Below are positions 38,436 to 49,942 of a stretch of DNA of 64,000 nt, in pieces. Source of the DNA: Bartonella henselae str. Houston-1 (lineage in GTDB: Bacteria > Pseudomonadota > Alphaproteobacteria > Rhizobiales > Rhizobiaceae); NCBI RefSeq assembly GCF_000046705.1, contig NC_005956.1, forward strand, positions 1,867,048 through 1,931,047, read 5' to 3'. Below the pieces are notes generated by a model. It made no database searches and was not told the DNA's origin. It saw only the letters and a list, made by a program, of their open reading frames with translations. The position numbers and the translations under genes are program-made. Numbering within the stretch: the first letter of the stretch is position 1; each line of letters begins with the position of its first letter.

Positions 38436-38882
38436 CACTTGCTGCAAATTGCATGGTAAAATATACTACAACATATCAACCCACAAAAACAAAAAGCACC
38501 TTTAATGCTTCTTCAAGAATCATAACAAAAATTCCTAAAAAACTTCTCTCACTCTATGCACTTAATTCTCTAAGCCGAAGGACCATTGAAGCACCCCCCA
38601 TAAAAGAAAAAACTTTTTTATCAAATCGCCAAAATAGATGTCTGAAATTTTTAATTTCATTAAAAAAGCAATCTCTAAAAAAATATACATCACTCTACCG
38701 CAATTTTTTCTTAGTTAAAGAAAGCAGAAAAACAGAGAGGTTATTTTTTTCTTACTCATTCTCTTTATGCTCTGAAACAGAATTTTTAGCGGTAATAATT
38801 TTTTATATCCTGATCTCCTTCAAAAAACTGAGGATACTTGGATAATATCATTCCAATCATCAAAGTGAGAAGAAAATGTAAA

Positions 38883-39000
38883 GCCTGGCTAAATTCACCA
38901 CAGCATGAAACTTTTAAATACGATTTTAGCTTGCTTTTTGCCAACACTTCTCTTTTCACGCTGACCTCAAATTACCGTGCAGGGTAAATTTGAGCCAGGC
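38883..39000. repeat. Imperfect 17-18 bp inverted repeat with an alternative inner hairpin
   Basis: GCCTGGCTAAATTCACC (38883-38899) pairs with GGTAAATTTGAGCCAGGC (38983-39000) with one mismatch and one bulge. The right arm can instead pair with CTCAAATTACC (38966-38976) to make a tight hairpin with a 6-nt loop, so the two structures exclude each other. It lies in the decayed region with no gene directly downstream. Confidence 0.55.
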
Positions 39001-39273
39001 TCGTATCAATCTCCACAAAGTTAGCCATCATAATCCACAATGCCTTTGGCAACCGCTTTCAAAACCGAATATGAGATTCTCTTCGAACAAAGAGGACTCA
39101 TAACGTTTAGAAATGATATAATCTCTTGCCTGAAGATAAAGGGAAACCTTCATCTTTGAGCGCATATTTAAAAAAAGAAGAAACACCTTTAAAAACACGA
39201 CAGGGAAATTTTTAGCCCTCACGCAAATATCAGAAGTTTATCTTAAATGCTAAACTCTTTTGCCGATTCCTTT

Positions 39274-39346
39274 ACTTGAGAGAGAACTTGCCCTTAGTAA
39301 CATACCTGTTACAAATGGAATGTTACCAACTCTTCTACTCTCAAGT
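39274..39346. repeat. Nested inverted repeats past the lpdA stop
   Basis: A 9-bp perfect inverted repeat (ACTTGAGAG 39274-39282 / CTCTCAAGT 39338-39346) encloses a smaller one (GTAACA / TGTTAC, 39297-39312). It lies 22 bases beyond the lpdA stop on the transcribed side, so it could fold at the 3' end of the TCA operon mRNA and stabilise or end it. There is no T-run. Confidence 0.4.
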
Positions 39347-39367
39347 TTTAACGAAGGTTCACAGAAA

Positions 39368-40774
39368 CTAGATATGAAGGGGTTTAGCAAATGTTGCCAA
39401 AGCTGCTTCGCGCACTGCCTCTGATAAAGTAGGATGCGCATGACAACAACGTCCCAGATCTTCTGATGAACCACCAAATTCCATTAAAACTGCAATTTCA
39501 TGAATCATTTCACCAGCACCAAACCCCAAAATATGTCCGCCCAAAACCCGATCTGTCTTTTTATCAGCAAGAATTTTAACAAATCCATCACTCTTTTGCA
39601 TGGCACGCGCACGACCATTGGCCATGAAAGGAAATTTTCCAACATTATAATCGATACCGGCTGCTTTAAGTTCTTCTTCTGTCTTGCCTACACTAGCAAT
39701 TTCTGGCTGTGTGTAAACAACACTAGGAATGACATCAAAATTAACATGTCCCTTTTGACCCGCTAAAATTTCTGCCACAGCAACGCCTTCTTCCTCTGCC
39801 TTATGTGCCAACATTGGTCCTTTAACGACATCACCAATCGCATAAACTCCTGGAATATTCGTTTGCCAATGCGCATCAATTGTAATAAACCCCCGTTCAT
39901 CCAACTGAACACCAGCCTCTTCCAAGCCAAGTCCTTCTGTATATGGAAAACGTCCAGTAGCAATAAGCACGACATCAGCTTCTAGAGTTTCAGAAGGACC
40001 ACCCTTAACAGCCTCAAAAGTCACCTGAGCAACTGAACCAGATTGTGTAATAGCTGTTACTTTTGCACCAATCTTATATTCAATTCCTTGTTTTTCCATT
40101 ATTTTTTGGAATTGCCGTGAGACTTCACCATCCATTGATCCTAAAACTTTATTAAGATATTCAATAATGGTAACTTTAGCCCCTAAACGGCTCCAAACCG
40201 AACCAAGCTCTGAACCAATAACACCAGCGCCCACAACAATCATACGCGTTGGAACTTTTTCAAGAGCAAGTGCTCCTGTAGAGGATACAATAACCTTTTC
40301 ATCAATTTCAACATTCACACCCGGAATGCCTGAGCTCTCTGAACCAGTAGCAATAATAATATTTTTTGTTTCAATCGTTTGTTTGTTACCATCCCTTGCA
40401 ACAACTTCGATCTGACCTGCGTTTAAAATTTTGGCAGTACCAAAAAAAGTGTCAATTTTATTTTTCTTCATCAAAAAAGAAACACCACTCGTATTTGCAG
40501 TGACAACAGCTTTTTTATGCGCCATCATTTGTTCAAGATTAAGCTTAGATTTTGCAATAGAAATACCAAGCGTTTCAAAACCATGTTGCGTCTCAGCAAA
40601 GACTTCTGAAGCATGCAACAATGCTTTAGAAGGAATACAGCCAACATTGAGACATGTACCACCTAGTGTCATACGTTTTTCAATAATCGCTGTTTTAAGC
40701 CCCAACTGTGCTGCTTTGATTGCTGCCACATAACCACCTGGACCTGCCCCGATCACAACTACATCATAAGACAT
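39368..40774 (-). CDS. lpdA: Dihydrolipoyl dehydrogenase (E3)
   Basis: A 468-residue FAD disulfide oxidoreductase that reoxidises the lipoyl arm of 2-oxoglutarate dehydrogenase. FAD motif GAGPGGYVAA (residues 9-18), redox cysteines Cys41 and Cys46 in GGTCLNVGCIPS, NAD motif GAGVIGSELGSVW, ATGRFPYTEGL, and the C-terminal catalytic HAHPTLSE pair. It is the last gene of the TCA operon, 32 bases after sucB, so it is probably dedicated to this complex; a second E3 for pyruvate dehydrogenase may exist elsewhere. Confidence 0.97.
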   Translation of the reverse strand: MSYDVVVIGAGPGGYVAAIKAAQLGLKTAIIEKRMTLGGTCLNVGCIPSKALLHASEVFAETQHGFETLGISIAKSKLNLEQMMAHKKAVVTANTSGVSFLMKKNKIDTFFGTAKILNAGQIEVVARDGNKQTIETKNIIIATGSESSGIPGVNVEIDEKVIVSSTGALALEKVPTRMIVVGAGVIGSELGSVWSRLGAKVTIIEYLNKVLGSMDGEVSRQFQKIMEKQGIEYKIGAKVTAITQSGSVAQVTFEAVKGGPSETLEADVVLIATGRFPYTEGLGLEEAGVQLDERGFITIDAHWQTNIPGVYAIGDVVKGPMLAHKAEEEGVAVAEILAGQKGHVNFDVIPSVVYTQPEIASVGKTEEELKAAGIDYNVGKFPFMANGRARAMQKSDGFVKILADKKTDRVLGGHILGFGAGEMIHEIAVLMEFGGSSEDLGRCCHAHPTLSEAVREAALATFAKPLHI

Positions 40775-40806
40775 CTGTTTTTCCTTTCATCCTGAAAACT
40801 GTACTT

Positions 40807-42027
40807 TTACAAGTCAAGAACCAGGCGTTCCGGATCTTCTAAACTTTCCTTAACACGCACAAGGAAAGTGACAGCCTCTTGTCCATCTACAATACGGTGA
40901 TCATATGAAAGCGCCAGATACATCATGGGGCGAATGACTATTTGCCCGCCAACAACCATTGCTCGTTCTTTAATCGCGTGCATTCCCAAGATACCGGACT
41001 GTGGTGCATTTAAAATCGGTGTCGACATTAACGAACCATAAACACCCCCATTGGTAATGGTAAAAGTTCCACCTTGCATATCAGAAACCGCTAATTTTCC
41101 ATCACGAGCAAGACGCCCCAAACGACCAATTTCCTTTTCAATCTCTGCTAACGACATCTGATCTGCATGACGCACTACCGGAACGACAAGTCCTTTATCC
41201 GTTCCAACAGCAATTCCAACATTGACGTAATTTTTGTAAACAATATCCGTTCCATCAATTTCCGCATTAACAGCAGGAAGTTCTTTTAATGCATGACAAA
41301 CAGCCTTGGTAAAAAATCCCATAAAGCCGAGTTTAACACCATGTTTCTTTTCAAAAAGATCCTTATAACGCTTGCGCAAATCCATCACAGCCGACATATC
41401 AACCTCATTAAATGTAGTTAACATTGCTGCTGTATTCTGTGCATCTTTAAGACGACGCGCAATTGTTTGACGCAATTTTGTCATACGAACCCGCTCTTCA
41501 TGCTTTTCTTGAACAAGAGAAGCCGAAGAGGAAGCTGCAGAAACAGATGGCGCTTTTACTTCTTGTTCTAAGACACCAAGAACATCTTCTTTGAGGATTT
41601 GTCCACGTTTTCCAGAACCTGAAATATTGCTTTTTGCAATATTATTTTCAGCCATCAATTTTGCTGCTGAAGGAGAGGGCGGCATTGTATCTTTCTGCAT
41701 TGCACCACTGGAAGAAGACTGCTTCAATTCAGATGGCACTTCTGGAATAGGCGTAGCAGAAGGTGAAAATGATTGGGAAATACCAGCAGCTCCAGCTTCC
41801 ACTAATCCTAACAGAGCTTTTACTTCAACCGTATCACCTTCTTTTGCGATGATTTCAGATAATTTTCCTGCAACAGGCGAAGGAACCTCAACGGTTACCT
41901 TATCAGTTTCTAATTCAATCAAGGGTTCATCCACAGCCACAGCTTCGCCAAGCTTTTTAAACCACTTACCAACTGTCGCCTCAGTAACTGATTCGCCTAA
42001 AGTAGGAACACGGATTTCAGTAGTCAT
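40807..42027 (-). CDS. sucB: 2-oxoglutarate dehydrogenase E2 (dihydrolipoamide succinyltransferase)
   Basis: A 406-residue core of the 2-oxoglutarate dehydrogenase complex. One lipoyl domain (1-75) with the modified lysine Lys43 in [10 protein letters not shown], an Ala/Ser/Pro-rich linker, a peripheral-subunit-binding domain ([30 protein letters not shown] in two parts, about 120-160) and the catalytic domain with [13 protein letters not shown]. It lies 30 bases after sucA, with lpdA following. Confidence 0.97.
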   Translation of the reverse strand: MTTEIRVPTLGESVTEATVGKWFKKLGEAVAVDEPLIELETDKVTVEVPSPVAGKLSEIIAKEGDTVEVKALLGLVEAGAAGISQSFSPSATPIPEVPSELKQSSSSGAMQKDTMPPSPSAAKLMAENNIAKSNISGSGKRGQILKEDVLGVLEQEVKAPSVSAASSSASLVQEKHEERVRMTKLRQTIARRLKDAQNTAAMLTTFNEVDMSAVMDLRKRYKDLFEKKHGVKLGFMGFFTKAVCHALKELPAVNAEIDGTDIVYKNYVNVGIAVGTDKGLVVPVVRHADQMSLAEIEKEIGRLGRLARDGKLAVSDMQGGTFTITNGGVYGSLMSTPILNAPQSGILGMHAIKERAMVVGGQIVIRPMMYLALSYDHRIVDGQEAVTFLVRVKESLEDPERLVLDL

Positions 42028-42057
42028 AATATTTTTCCATACATCAGAGTAATTAAG

Positions 42058-45057
42058 TTAAGAACCTAACGCGTCTTCAAGAAACGCGGCAAGCTGTTCA
42101 GCATGTTGTACCATCAATCCAGTGGCTGGTGAAGCACTCGCAGGACGCCCAGCATAGCGTGCACGAGAATATTGGGCATTAATATGCGTCAAAACCCATT
42201 CCAGATAAGGCTCAATAAACGACCACGCTCCCATATTTTTTGGCTCTTCTTGACACCAAATAACCTCTGCCTGTAAGAAGCGAGACAATACATCTACCAA
42301 AGCTTTGGCTGGAAAAGGATAAAGCTGCTCAACGCGCAATAAATACACATCATCAATTCCCCTTTTTTCACGCTCTTCATAAAGGTCGTAATAAACTTTG
42401 CCTGTACAAAGAACAATGCGGCGAATTTTATTATCTTTTTGCAATTTAACCACAGAATTTTTGAGAACTTCTGCATCATCAAGCAATAAACGATGAAAAC
42501 GTGTCTCTAATCCCATTTCATTGAGGAAAGAAACCGCCCGTTTATGACGTAAAAGTGATTTTGGTGTCATCAAAATTAATGGCTTACGAAAATCACGTTT
42601 AATCTGTCGACGCAAAATATGAAAATAATTTGCAGGGGTTGTACAATTAGCAACCTGCATATTATCTTCCGCACAAAGTTGCAGGAAACGTTCCAAACGT
42701 GCCGAAGAGTGCTCTGGTCCTTGTCCTTCAAAACCATGAGGTAACAAACAGACAAGACCGGACATACGAAGCCATTTGCGCTCTGCAGATGAAATAAATT
42801 GGTCAAAAATGACCTGTGCACCATTAGAAAAATCACCAAACTGTGCTTCCCAAAGCGTTAATCCCCGTGGTTCAGCAAGGGAATATCCATATTCAAAACC
42901 AAGAACAGCTTCTTCAGAAAGCATAGAATTAACCACCTCATAAAGTGCCTGTCCCTTTTGTAAATTATTTAAAGGGATATAACGCGCTTCATTTTCTTGG
43001 TCATAAAGAACTGAATGACGTTGTGAAAAAGTTCCACGTTCAACATCCTCACCAGAAAGACGAACTGGTGCTCCTTCTAAGCAAAGCGAACCAAAAGCCA
43101 AAGCTTCAGCCGTTGCCCAATCAACCCCCTCACCGGTTTCAAAAATTTTAGCACGATTGTTTAAAAAGCGTTGAATTGTTTTATGAACATGAAAATCCGC
43201 TGGTATTTCGACAAGTTTTTCACCAATTTCCTTTAAAGTTTTTAAATCAACCCCCGTCGTTCCACTATGTTGCTCATCAACGTTATTGGAAGCTTTAAGA
43301 CCCGTCCAGCTACCATCAAGCCAATCAGCTTTATTTGGCTTATAAGAAGTACTTGCTTCAAGCTCAACTTCAAGTTTATCACGCCATAATTTCTTTTGCT
43401 GTTCAATCTCTTCTACAGTAATCACCCCTTCTTCTATCAACTGATCACCATAAAGCTGAAGAGTCGTTTTGTGGTTACGTATAGCCTTATACATAAGCGG
43501 CTGTGTAAAGGAAGGTTCATCGCCTTCATTATGCCCATAACGACGATAACAGAACATATCAATTACCACTGGTTTATGGAAAATTTGACGAAACTCTGTC
43601 GCTAATTTTGCAACAAAGACAACTGCTTCGGGATCATCACCATTCACATGGAAAATCGGTGCATCAATCATTTTTGCAACATCTGATGGATAAGGTGAAG
43701 AACGCGAAAAGCGTGGATTTGTTGTAAAACCAATCTGATTATTGATAATAAAATGAATTGAACCCGCAACGCGATAACCTTTTAGACCAGAAAGACCAAA
43801 AGTTTCTTGAATAACACCTTGTCCTGCAAAAGCAGCATCACCATGAATAAGTAAGGGCAAGACCTTTGAACGTTCACTTAATGGCAGTGTATCAGTGCGT
43901 GTAGGCCCAATAAGTTGGTCTTGTTTAGCGCGTGCCTTTCCAATAACAACAGGATCAACAATCTCAAGATGAGATGGATTAGCCAAAAGCGATAAATGAA
44001 CTTTTTTACCATCAAATTCAAGATCAGCCGAGGTTCCCAAATGATATTTGACATCACCCGAGCCCTCTACATCATCGGGCTTATAAGACCCCCCTTTGAA
44101 TTCATGAAAAATAGCCCTATGTGGCTTTGCAAGAACTTGAGAAAGAACGTTTAAACGACCACGATGGGCCATTCCTAAAACGACTTCCTGCACACCCAAA
44201 GAACTACCGCATTTAATAATCTCCTTAAGAGCAGGTATCAGCGCTTCACCACCATCAATCCCAAAACGCTTTGTCCCTTTATATTTAGTGTCTAAAAACT
44301 GTTCGAACCCTTCCGCTTCAATAAGCTTATTAAGGATCTCTTTCTTACCTTTTTGCGTAAAGGCGATGTGATTATTTGGTCCTTCAATACGCTCTTGAAG
44401 CCATGCTTTTTGAACAGGATCAGAAATATGCATATACTCTATACCAATTGTTGAACAATAGGTACGATTAAGGATTTCAAGCATCTGTGGAATCGTCGCG
44501 TATTCCAGTCCTAAAACATTATCAATAAAAATTGGACGTTCATAATCAGCAGGAGTAAAACCGTAAGCTTCTGGAGAAAGTTCTTTGTAATCTTCAATCT
44601 TTTCCGCCAACTGAAGAGGATCGAGTTTTGCACGAAGATGCCCCCGTGCTCGAAAAGCACGAATCATCATAAGCGCATGAATAGAATCACGCGTTGCTCG
44701 AATAATGTCTTGTTCGCTAGAGATTCTTCCTTTTTGCACAGCACCGGTTGCTGCTTTTTCTTTTAATTTATCACCAACATGCTTTTCAAGAACAGGCCAA
44801 TCACCATCGAGAGCAGAAACAAGCTCACCATTTGCCTTTAATGGCCAATGATCACGTTGCCACGTAGCGCCTTGAGCATTTTTGAGAACATCTTCTTTTT
44901 TATCCTGAAGGTTTTCAAAAAAAGTACGCCACTGTGAATCCACACTGGTGGGATCTTTTTCATAATCGGCATAAAGTTGATCTATATAATCGGCATTTCC
45001 ACCATACAGAAACGACGTTTGCGCAAAAAGACTATTTATTTCGTCTTGCCTTGCCAT
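42058..45057 (-). CDS. sucA: 2-oxoglutarate dehydrogenase E1
   Basis: A 999-residue thiamine-diphosphate enzyme that decarboxylates 2-oxoglutarate and passes the succinyl group to SucB. Hallmarks are the N-terminal SFLYGGNADYIDQLY, the GMAHRGRLNVL active-site segment, HGDAAFAGQGVIQET for the cofactor, and GHNEGDEPSFTQP. The C-terminal EEPKNMGAWSFIEPYL is present. Length is normal. There is a 157-base gap after sucD and a 30-base gap before sucB. Confidence 0.98.
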   Translation of the reverse strand: MARQDEINSLFAQTSFLYGGNADYIDQLYADYEKDPTSVDSQWRTFFENLQDKKEDVLKNAQGATWQRDHWPLKANGELVSALDGDWPVLEKHVGDKLKEKAATGAVQKGRISSEQDIIRATRDSIHALMMIRAFRARGHLRAKLDPLQLAEKIEDYKELSPEAYGFTPADYERPIFIDNVLGLEYATIPQMLEILNRTYCSTIGIEYMHISDPVQKAWLQERIEGPNNHIAFTQKGKKEILNKLIEAEGFEQFLDTKYKGTKRFGIDGGEALIPALKEIIKCGSSLGVQEVVLGMAHRGRLNVLSQVLAKPHRAIFHEFKGGSYKPDDVEGSGDVKYHLGTSADLEFDGKKVHLSLLANPSHLEIVDPVVIGKARAKQDQLIGPTRTDTLPLSERSKVLPLLIHGDAAFAGQGVIQETFGLSGLKGYRVAGSIHFIINNQIGFTTNPRFSRSSPYPSDVAKMIDAPIFHVNGDDPEAVVFVAKLATEFRQIFHKPVVIDMFCYRRYGHNEGDEPSFTQPLMYKAIRNHKTTLQLYGDQLIEEGVITVEEIEQQKKLWRDKLEVELEASTSYKPNKADWLDGSWTGLKASNNVDEQHSGTTGVDLKTLKEIGEKLVEIPADFHVHKTIQRFLNNRAKIFETGEGVDWATAEALAFGSLCLEGAPVRLSGEDVERGTFSQRHSVLYDQENEARYIPLNNLQKGQALYEVVNSMLSEEAVLGFEYGYSLAEPRGLTLWEAQFGDFSNGAQVIFDQFISSAERKWLRMSGLVCLLPHGFEGQGPEHSSARLERFLQLCAEDNMQVANCTTPANYFHILRRQIKRDFRKPLILMTPKSLLRHKRAVSFLNEMGLETRFHRLLLDDAEVLKNSVVKLQKDNKIRRIVLCTGKVYYDLYEEREKRGIDDVYLLRVEQLYPFPAKALVDVLSRFLQAEVIWCQEEPKNMGAWSFIEPYLEWVLTHINAQYSRARYAGRPASASPATGLMVQHAEQLAAFLEDALGS

Positions 45058-45214
45058 CTATCTCTCCGGAAAATCTATTCCGTCTCCTTACATTCTTTTG
45101 CAATCTTTAAATGCTTATAAAGCAAATGAGGGTTAGAAAATATTAAAAAGTTCTACCTTTTTTATATTCAAGACTTCATCTGAAAATATCTGCTTATTCA
45201 AATAAAGTTTTCTT

Positions 45215-46117
45215 TTATCCCTTCAAAACTGACATCAATGTCTTTCCTATCTGTGAGGGTGAAGGAGAAACTTTAATTCCTGCTGATTCCATTGCTGCGA
45301 TTTTATCTTCTGCACCACCTTTTCCACCAGAAATAACAGCACCCGCATGCCCCATTGTGCGTCCTGGAGGAGCTGTACGACCAGCAATAAAACCAACCAC
45401 CGGCTTTTTACGGCCTTTTTTTGCCTCATCTTGGAGAAACTGTGCTGCTTCTTCTTCGGCAGAACCACCAATCTCACCAATCATAACAATAGATTGAGTT
45501 TCATCATCTGCTAAAAACATTTCTAACACATCAATAAATTCAGTGCCCTTAACAGGATCGCCGCCAATACCAATAGCTGTTGTCTGTCCAAGACCTTCAT
45601 GACTGGTTTGAAAGACGGCTTCATAAGTCAAAGTTCCCGACCGTGAGACAACCCCAACAGAGCCTTTTCTAAAAATAGAACCAGGCATAATACCGATTTT
45701 ACATTCATTTGGTGTGAGAATGCCAGGACAATTAGGACCAATGAGACGTGATTTTGATTTTTCTAATCTCGCTTTTACTTTCACCATATCCATAACAGGA
45801 ATGCCTTCCGTAATACAGATAATTAAACGGATTTCAGCTTCAACAGCCTCTATAATAGCTGCTGCTGCCCCTGCAGGAGGAACATAAATAACGGAAGCAT
45901 CTGCACCTGTTTTTTCTTTTCCTTCCGCAACACTAGCAAAAATAGGAAGAGTTTCACCTTTTGAACCCTCCCATGTCTCACCACCCTTTTTAGGATTAAC
46001 GCCGCCAACCATTTGGGTACCATGATAAGCAAGCGCTTGTTCTGTATGAAAAGTTCCTGTTTTTCCTGTAAGCCCTTGAACGAGAACTTTCGTATCTTTA
46101 TTCACAAGAATTGACAT
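45215..46117 (-). CDS. sucD: Succinyl-CoA synthetase subunit alpha
   Basis: 300 residues; with SucC it makes ATP or GTP from succinyl-CoA. The CoA-binding domain ([26 protein letters not shown]) is N-terminal. The phosphorylated active-site His is in [13 protein letters not shown] at about residue 250, and PNCPGIL and GTLTYEAV are conserved. Only 3 bases separate it from the sucC stop. Confidence 0.98.
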   Translation of the reverse strand: MSILVNKDTKVLVQGLTGKTGTFHTEQALAYHGTQMVGGVNPKKGGETWEGSKGETLPIFASVAEGKEKTGADASVIYVPPAGAAAAIIEAVEAEIRLIICITEGIPVMDMVKVKARLEKSKSRLIGPNCPGILTPNECKIGIMPGSIFRKGSVGVVSRSGTLTYEAVFQTSHEGLGQTTAIGIGGDPVKGTEFIDVLEMFLADDETQSIVMIGEIGGSAEEEAAQFLQDEAKKGRKKPVVGFIAGRTAPPGRTMGHAGAVISGGKGGAEDKIAAMESAGIKVSPSPSQIGKTLMSVLKG

Positions 46118-46120
46118 AGC

Positions 46121-47317
46121 TTAAGCTCCCTTCACGGCTGCAACAATTTTTTGAGCAGCATCATCTAAATCATCAGCAGGAATAACGTTCAGACCACTAT
46201 CACTGATAATCGCTTTCCCCTGCTCAACATTCGTGCCTTCAAGACGAACAACCAAAGGAACCTTTAAACCAACTTCCCGAACAGCAGCAACCACACCCTC
46301 AGCAATGACATCACAACGCATAATTCCACCAAAAATATTAACCAAAATGCCCTTAACATTTGGATCAGCAGTGATAATCTTAAAAGCAGCGGTTACTTTT
46401 TCTTTTGAAGCTCCACCACCAACATCAAGGAAATTTGCTGGTTCAGCTCCATAAAGCTTAATGATATCCATTGTTGCCATAGCAAGACCTGCACCATTGA
46501 CCATACAACCAATTGTGCCCTCAAGAGCAACATAAGCAAGATCATGCTTTGATGCTTCAATCTCTTTTGGATCTTCTTCTGAAGTATCGCGCAACTCTAA
46601 AATGTCTGGATGACGAAATAGAGCATTATTATCAAAAGAAACTTTTGCATCAAGAACACGCAAATGACCATTTGTCATCACAATAAGCGGATTGATTTCA
46701 AGAAGGCTCATATCTTTTTCACAAAACGCTTTATAGAGAATTGGGAAAAGTTTTTCACCATCTTCTCGTGCACTATCGTGTAAATCCAATGCATCACAAA
46801 GCCTTGCACAATCGGAAGAAGTAACACCTTGGGTAGAGTTAATGGGGAGAGTTAATATTTTTTCTGGTGTTTCTTCAGCCACTGTTTCAATATCCATTCC
46901 CCCCTCTGTTGAAACAACAAAAGCCACTCGACCAACGTTACGATCAACCAAAAGCGAAAGATAAAGCTCCCGTTCGATATCAGCACCATCTTCAATATAA
47001 AGGCGATTGACTTGCTTACCCTCTGGTCCCGTTTGCTTAGTGACCAAAGTTTTACCAAGCATCTCTTTCACATTTGCAACGACTTCTTCAACGGATTTTG
47101 CAAGTCGAACACCACCTTTTGCATCAGGATCTAGTTCTTTAAACTTCCCTTTACCACGACCACCAGCGTGAATCTGACTTTTAACCACATAGAGTGGCCC
47201 GGGCAATTTTTTTGCCCATTTTTCAGCTTGCTCTACAGAATAAACAGCAACACCATTTGCAATTGGTGCTCCATATTCATGAAGCAGACGTTTGGCCTGA
47301 TATTCATGGATATTCAT
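46121..47317 (-). CDS. sucC: Succinyl-CoA synthetase subunit beta
   Basis: 398 residues with an N-terminal ATP-grasp domain ([32 protein letters not shown]) and a C-terminal CoA-ligase domain ([39 protein letters not shown]). It is the second gene of the operon, following mdh after 95 bases that contain small AT-rich hairpins (CTGTT..AACAG). Confidence 0.98.
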   Translation of the reverse strand: MNIHEYQAKRLLHEYGAPIANGVAVYSVEQAEKWAKKLPGPLYVVKSQIHAGGRGKGKFKELDPDAKGGVRLAKSVEEVVANVKEMLGKTLVTKQTGPEGKQVNRLYIEDGADIERELYLSLLVDRNVGRVAFVVSTEGGMDIETVAEETPEKILTLPINSTQGVTSSDCARLCDALDLHDSAREDGEKLFPILYKAFCEKDMSLLEINPLIVMTNGHLRVLDAKVSFDNNALFRHPDILELRDTSEEDPKEIEASKHDLAYVALEGTIGCMVNGAGLAMATMDIIKLYGAEPANFLDVGGGASKEKVTAAFKIITADPNVKGILVNIFGGIMRCDVIAEGVVAAVREVGLKVPLVVRLEGTNVEQGKAIISDSGLNVIPADDLDDAAQKIVAAVKGA

Positions 47318-47412
47318 TCACTTGTCCTTTTCTTTTATGGATCTTAAATTAATCTTTGAATCGTCATAATATTTTTAAATATTCTGTTTTAATGAACAGG
47401 GTCTTGCTTGAG

Positions 47413-48437
<1,025 letters not shown>

Positions 48438-48650
48438 CATTTATTTTGATTTTAGCCATCTTTTCAACACTATCATAAAAAGGAGAAAGACCCTAGATCC
48501 ATCAACTTTCTCTCTTTCTTCTTCTCATAGAAAAAAGTCCCCTCCACAAAAAAGGCAATGAGAAAACTACTATTGTGTATCGATAAAGTGAATTTAAAAA
48601 AAATACAACAAAATTATTACACTTCTTTTAAATTCAAAGAGTTATTGTTT

Positions 48651-49856
48651 TTACAGCTTACGTAAAGGTAAAGCACTGATTAATTGTTCTCCTTCACAAA
48701 AACGTTCTGCCCAAATTTTTAAATAATCCTGACTTTGCATCTCGAAAAGACGCGATTGTGTTCTTTGAAATTCAAATGTTTCAGACGTTTGCGCATACCC
48801 TTTATACAAATCATCAAGCTTCACCGCCGCTGACATAAACAATCTTATGTAGCGTTCATAAAGAACATCAATAAACAAAATAAACCGTTTTGTTTCATTG
48901 CGACATGTATCATCCATCACTGGTACATTATCGACAAAAATCGTATGATACCGTTCCCCTAATGCTAAATACTCAACTGCTGCTAAAGGCTTTGCACATA
49001 AATCTTGATAATCAAAGCGTGCACAACCAACACCAGAGCGTGGAATATGAATAACACGCCCTTTTATGGAGAATTCATCAGATGTTTCCTTTTGCCCTTT
49101 CAGGACCAGCATCCACGCCTGATCCATACGTTGATTTGCTTCCAACCCTAGTGGCGTTATATACACCTGTTGAAAATTTGATTTTTCAAGACGATAATCT
49201 GTTTTTGCACCAAGATTGATCACATGAACATGTGCTTTTAAAACTTGGATAAAAGGCAAAAAGAGCTCTCGATTTAAACCGTTATAATAAAGATTATCAG
49301 GAGCAACATTTGAAGTTGCAACAAAGAAAATCCCTTTATCAAATAAGGCAGAGATAAGACGTCCCAACACCATGGCATCAGCGATATCCGTTACGCTAAA
49401 TTCGTCAAAACAAAGGACCTGTGCTTCTTGTGCAAGATCTTCAACAACGGCTAAAATAGGGGTCTTTTGTCCAGTTTTTCCATCTTTTGATGCTTGACGA
49501 TAAATATTAATGCGCTCATGCACATCGGCCATAAAATCATTAAAATGGGCACGTTTTTTACGTTTTTGTGGCAAACAAGAAAAGAACAAATCCATCAGCA
49601 TGGTTTTTCCTCGTCCTACTTCACCATAAATATACAATCCTTGAAAGGGATTAGCAGCACTCTTTTGTTTTGCAACAGAGTTTTGTTTTTTTCTCTTAAA
49701 AAAATGCCAGAAAGCCCACCACGGCCGAGAAATGTTTTGTTCCGCAACATTTTGTAATAAATGATCAAAATGTTCTGTTAAAGCCAATTGAGCTGGGTCC
49801 AAACTGATTTCTCCTTTAGATACCAGCTCTTGATAGCGTGTTGAGACTAAAATCAT
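48651..49856 (-). CDS. zapE: Cell division protein ZapE (AFG1-like ATPase)
   Basis: A 401-residue AAA-type ATPase that in E. coli associates with the FtsZ ring during constriction. Walker A GEVGRGKTMLMD lies at about residue 79, Walker B VLCFDEFSVTDIADAM, followed by the sensor-like FVATSNVAPDNLYYNGLNRELFLPFI, and RFILFIDVLYER near the C-terminus. An Arg/Lys-rich insert (HFFKRKKQNSVAKQKS) near residue 50 is somewhat longer than usual. It lies upstream of mdh in the same direction with a 275-base gap, so a separate transcript is likely. Confidence 0.92.
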   Translation of the reverse strand: MILVSTRYQELVSKGEISLDPAQLALTEHFDHLLQNVAEQNISRPWWAFWHFFKRKKQNSVAKQKSAANPFQGLYIYGEVGRGKTMLMDLFFSCLPQKRKKRAHFNDFMADVHERINIYRQASKDGKTGQKTPILAVVEDLAQEAQVLCFDEFSVTDIADAMVLGRLISALFDKGIFFVATSNVAPDNLYYNGLNRELFLPFIQVLKAHVHVINLGAKTDYRLEKSNFQQVYITPLGLEANQRMDQAWMLVLKGQKETSDEFSIKGRVIHIPRSGVGCARFDYQDLCAKPLAAVEYLALGERYHTIFVDNVPVMDDTCRNETKRFILFIDVLYERYIRLFMSAAVKLDDLYKGYAQTSETFEFQRTQSRLFEMQSQDYLKIWAERFCEGEQLISALPLRKL

Positions 49857-49942
49857 CCAAACAACCTTTTTTCAACTGCCATCAATGAAATTCAAGACTT
49901 CCTTAATATATCTGTTTTTTTTCATAAATGGCTAAAGATGAT

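Larger units (their letters stand above)
38436..39367. other. Gene-poor region downstream of copy C
   Basis: A plus-strand frame at 38453-38845 (130 residues, very rich in Lys, Ser and Leu) begins right after copy C, but its composition is what AT-rich noncoding DNA gives, and I would not call it a gene. Structured repeats at 38883-39000 and 39274-39346 are listed apart. Nothing else was recognised. Confidence 0.4.

Noticed and set aside
38453..38845. A 130-codon plus-strand frame after repeat copy C
   Set aside because: Its composition (Lys, Ser, Leu, Phe, Ile) is what AT-rich DNA gives, and there is no ribosome-binding site or recognised motif.
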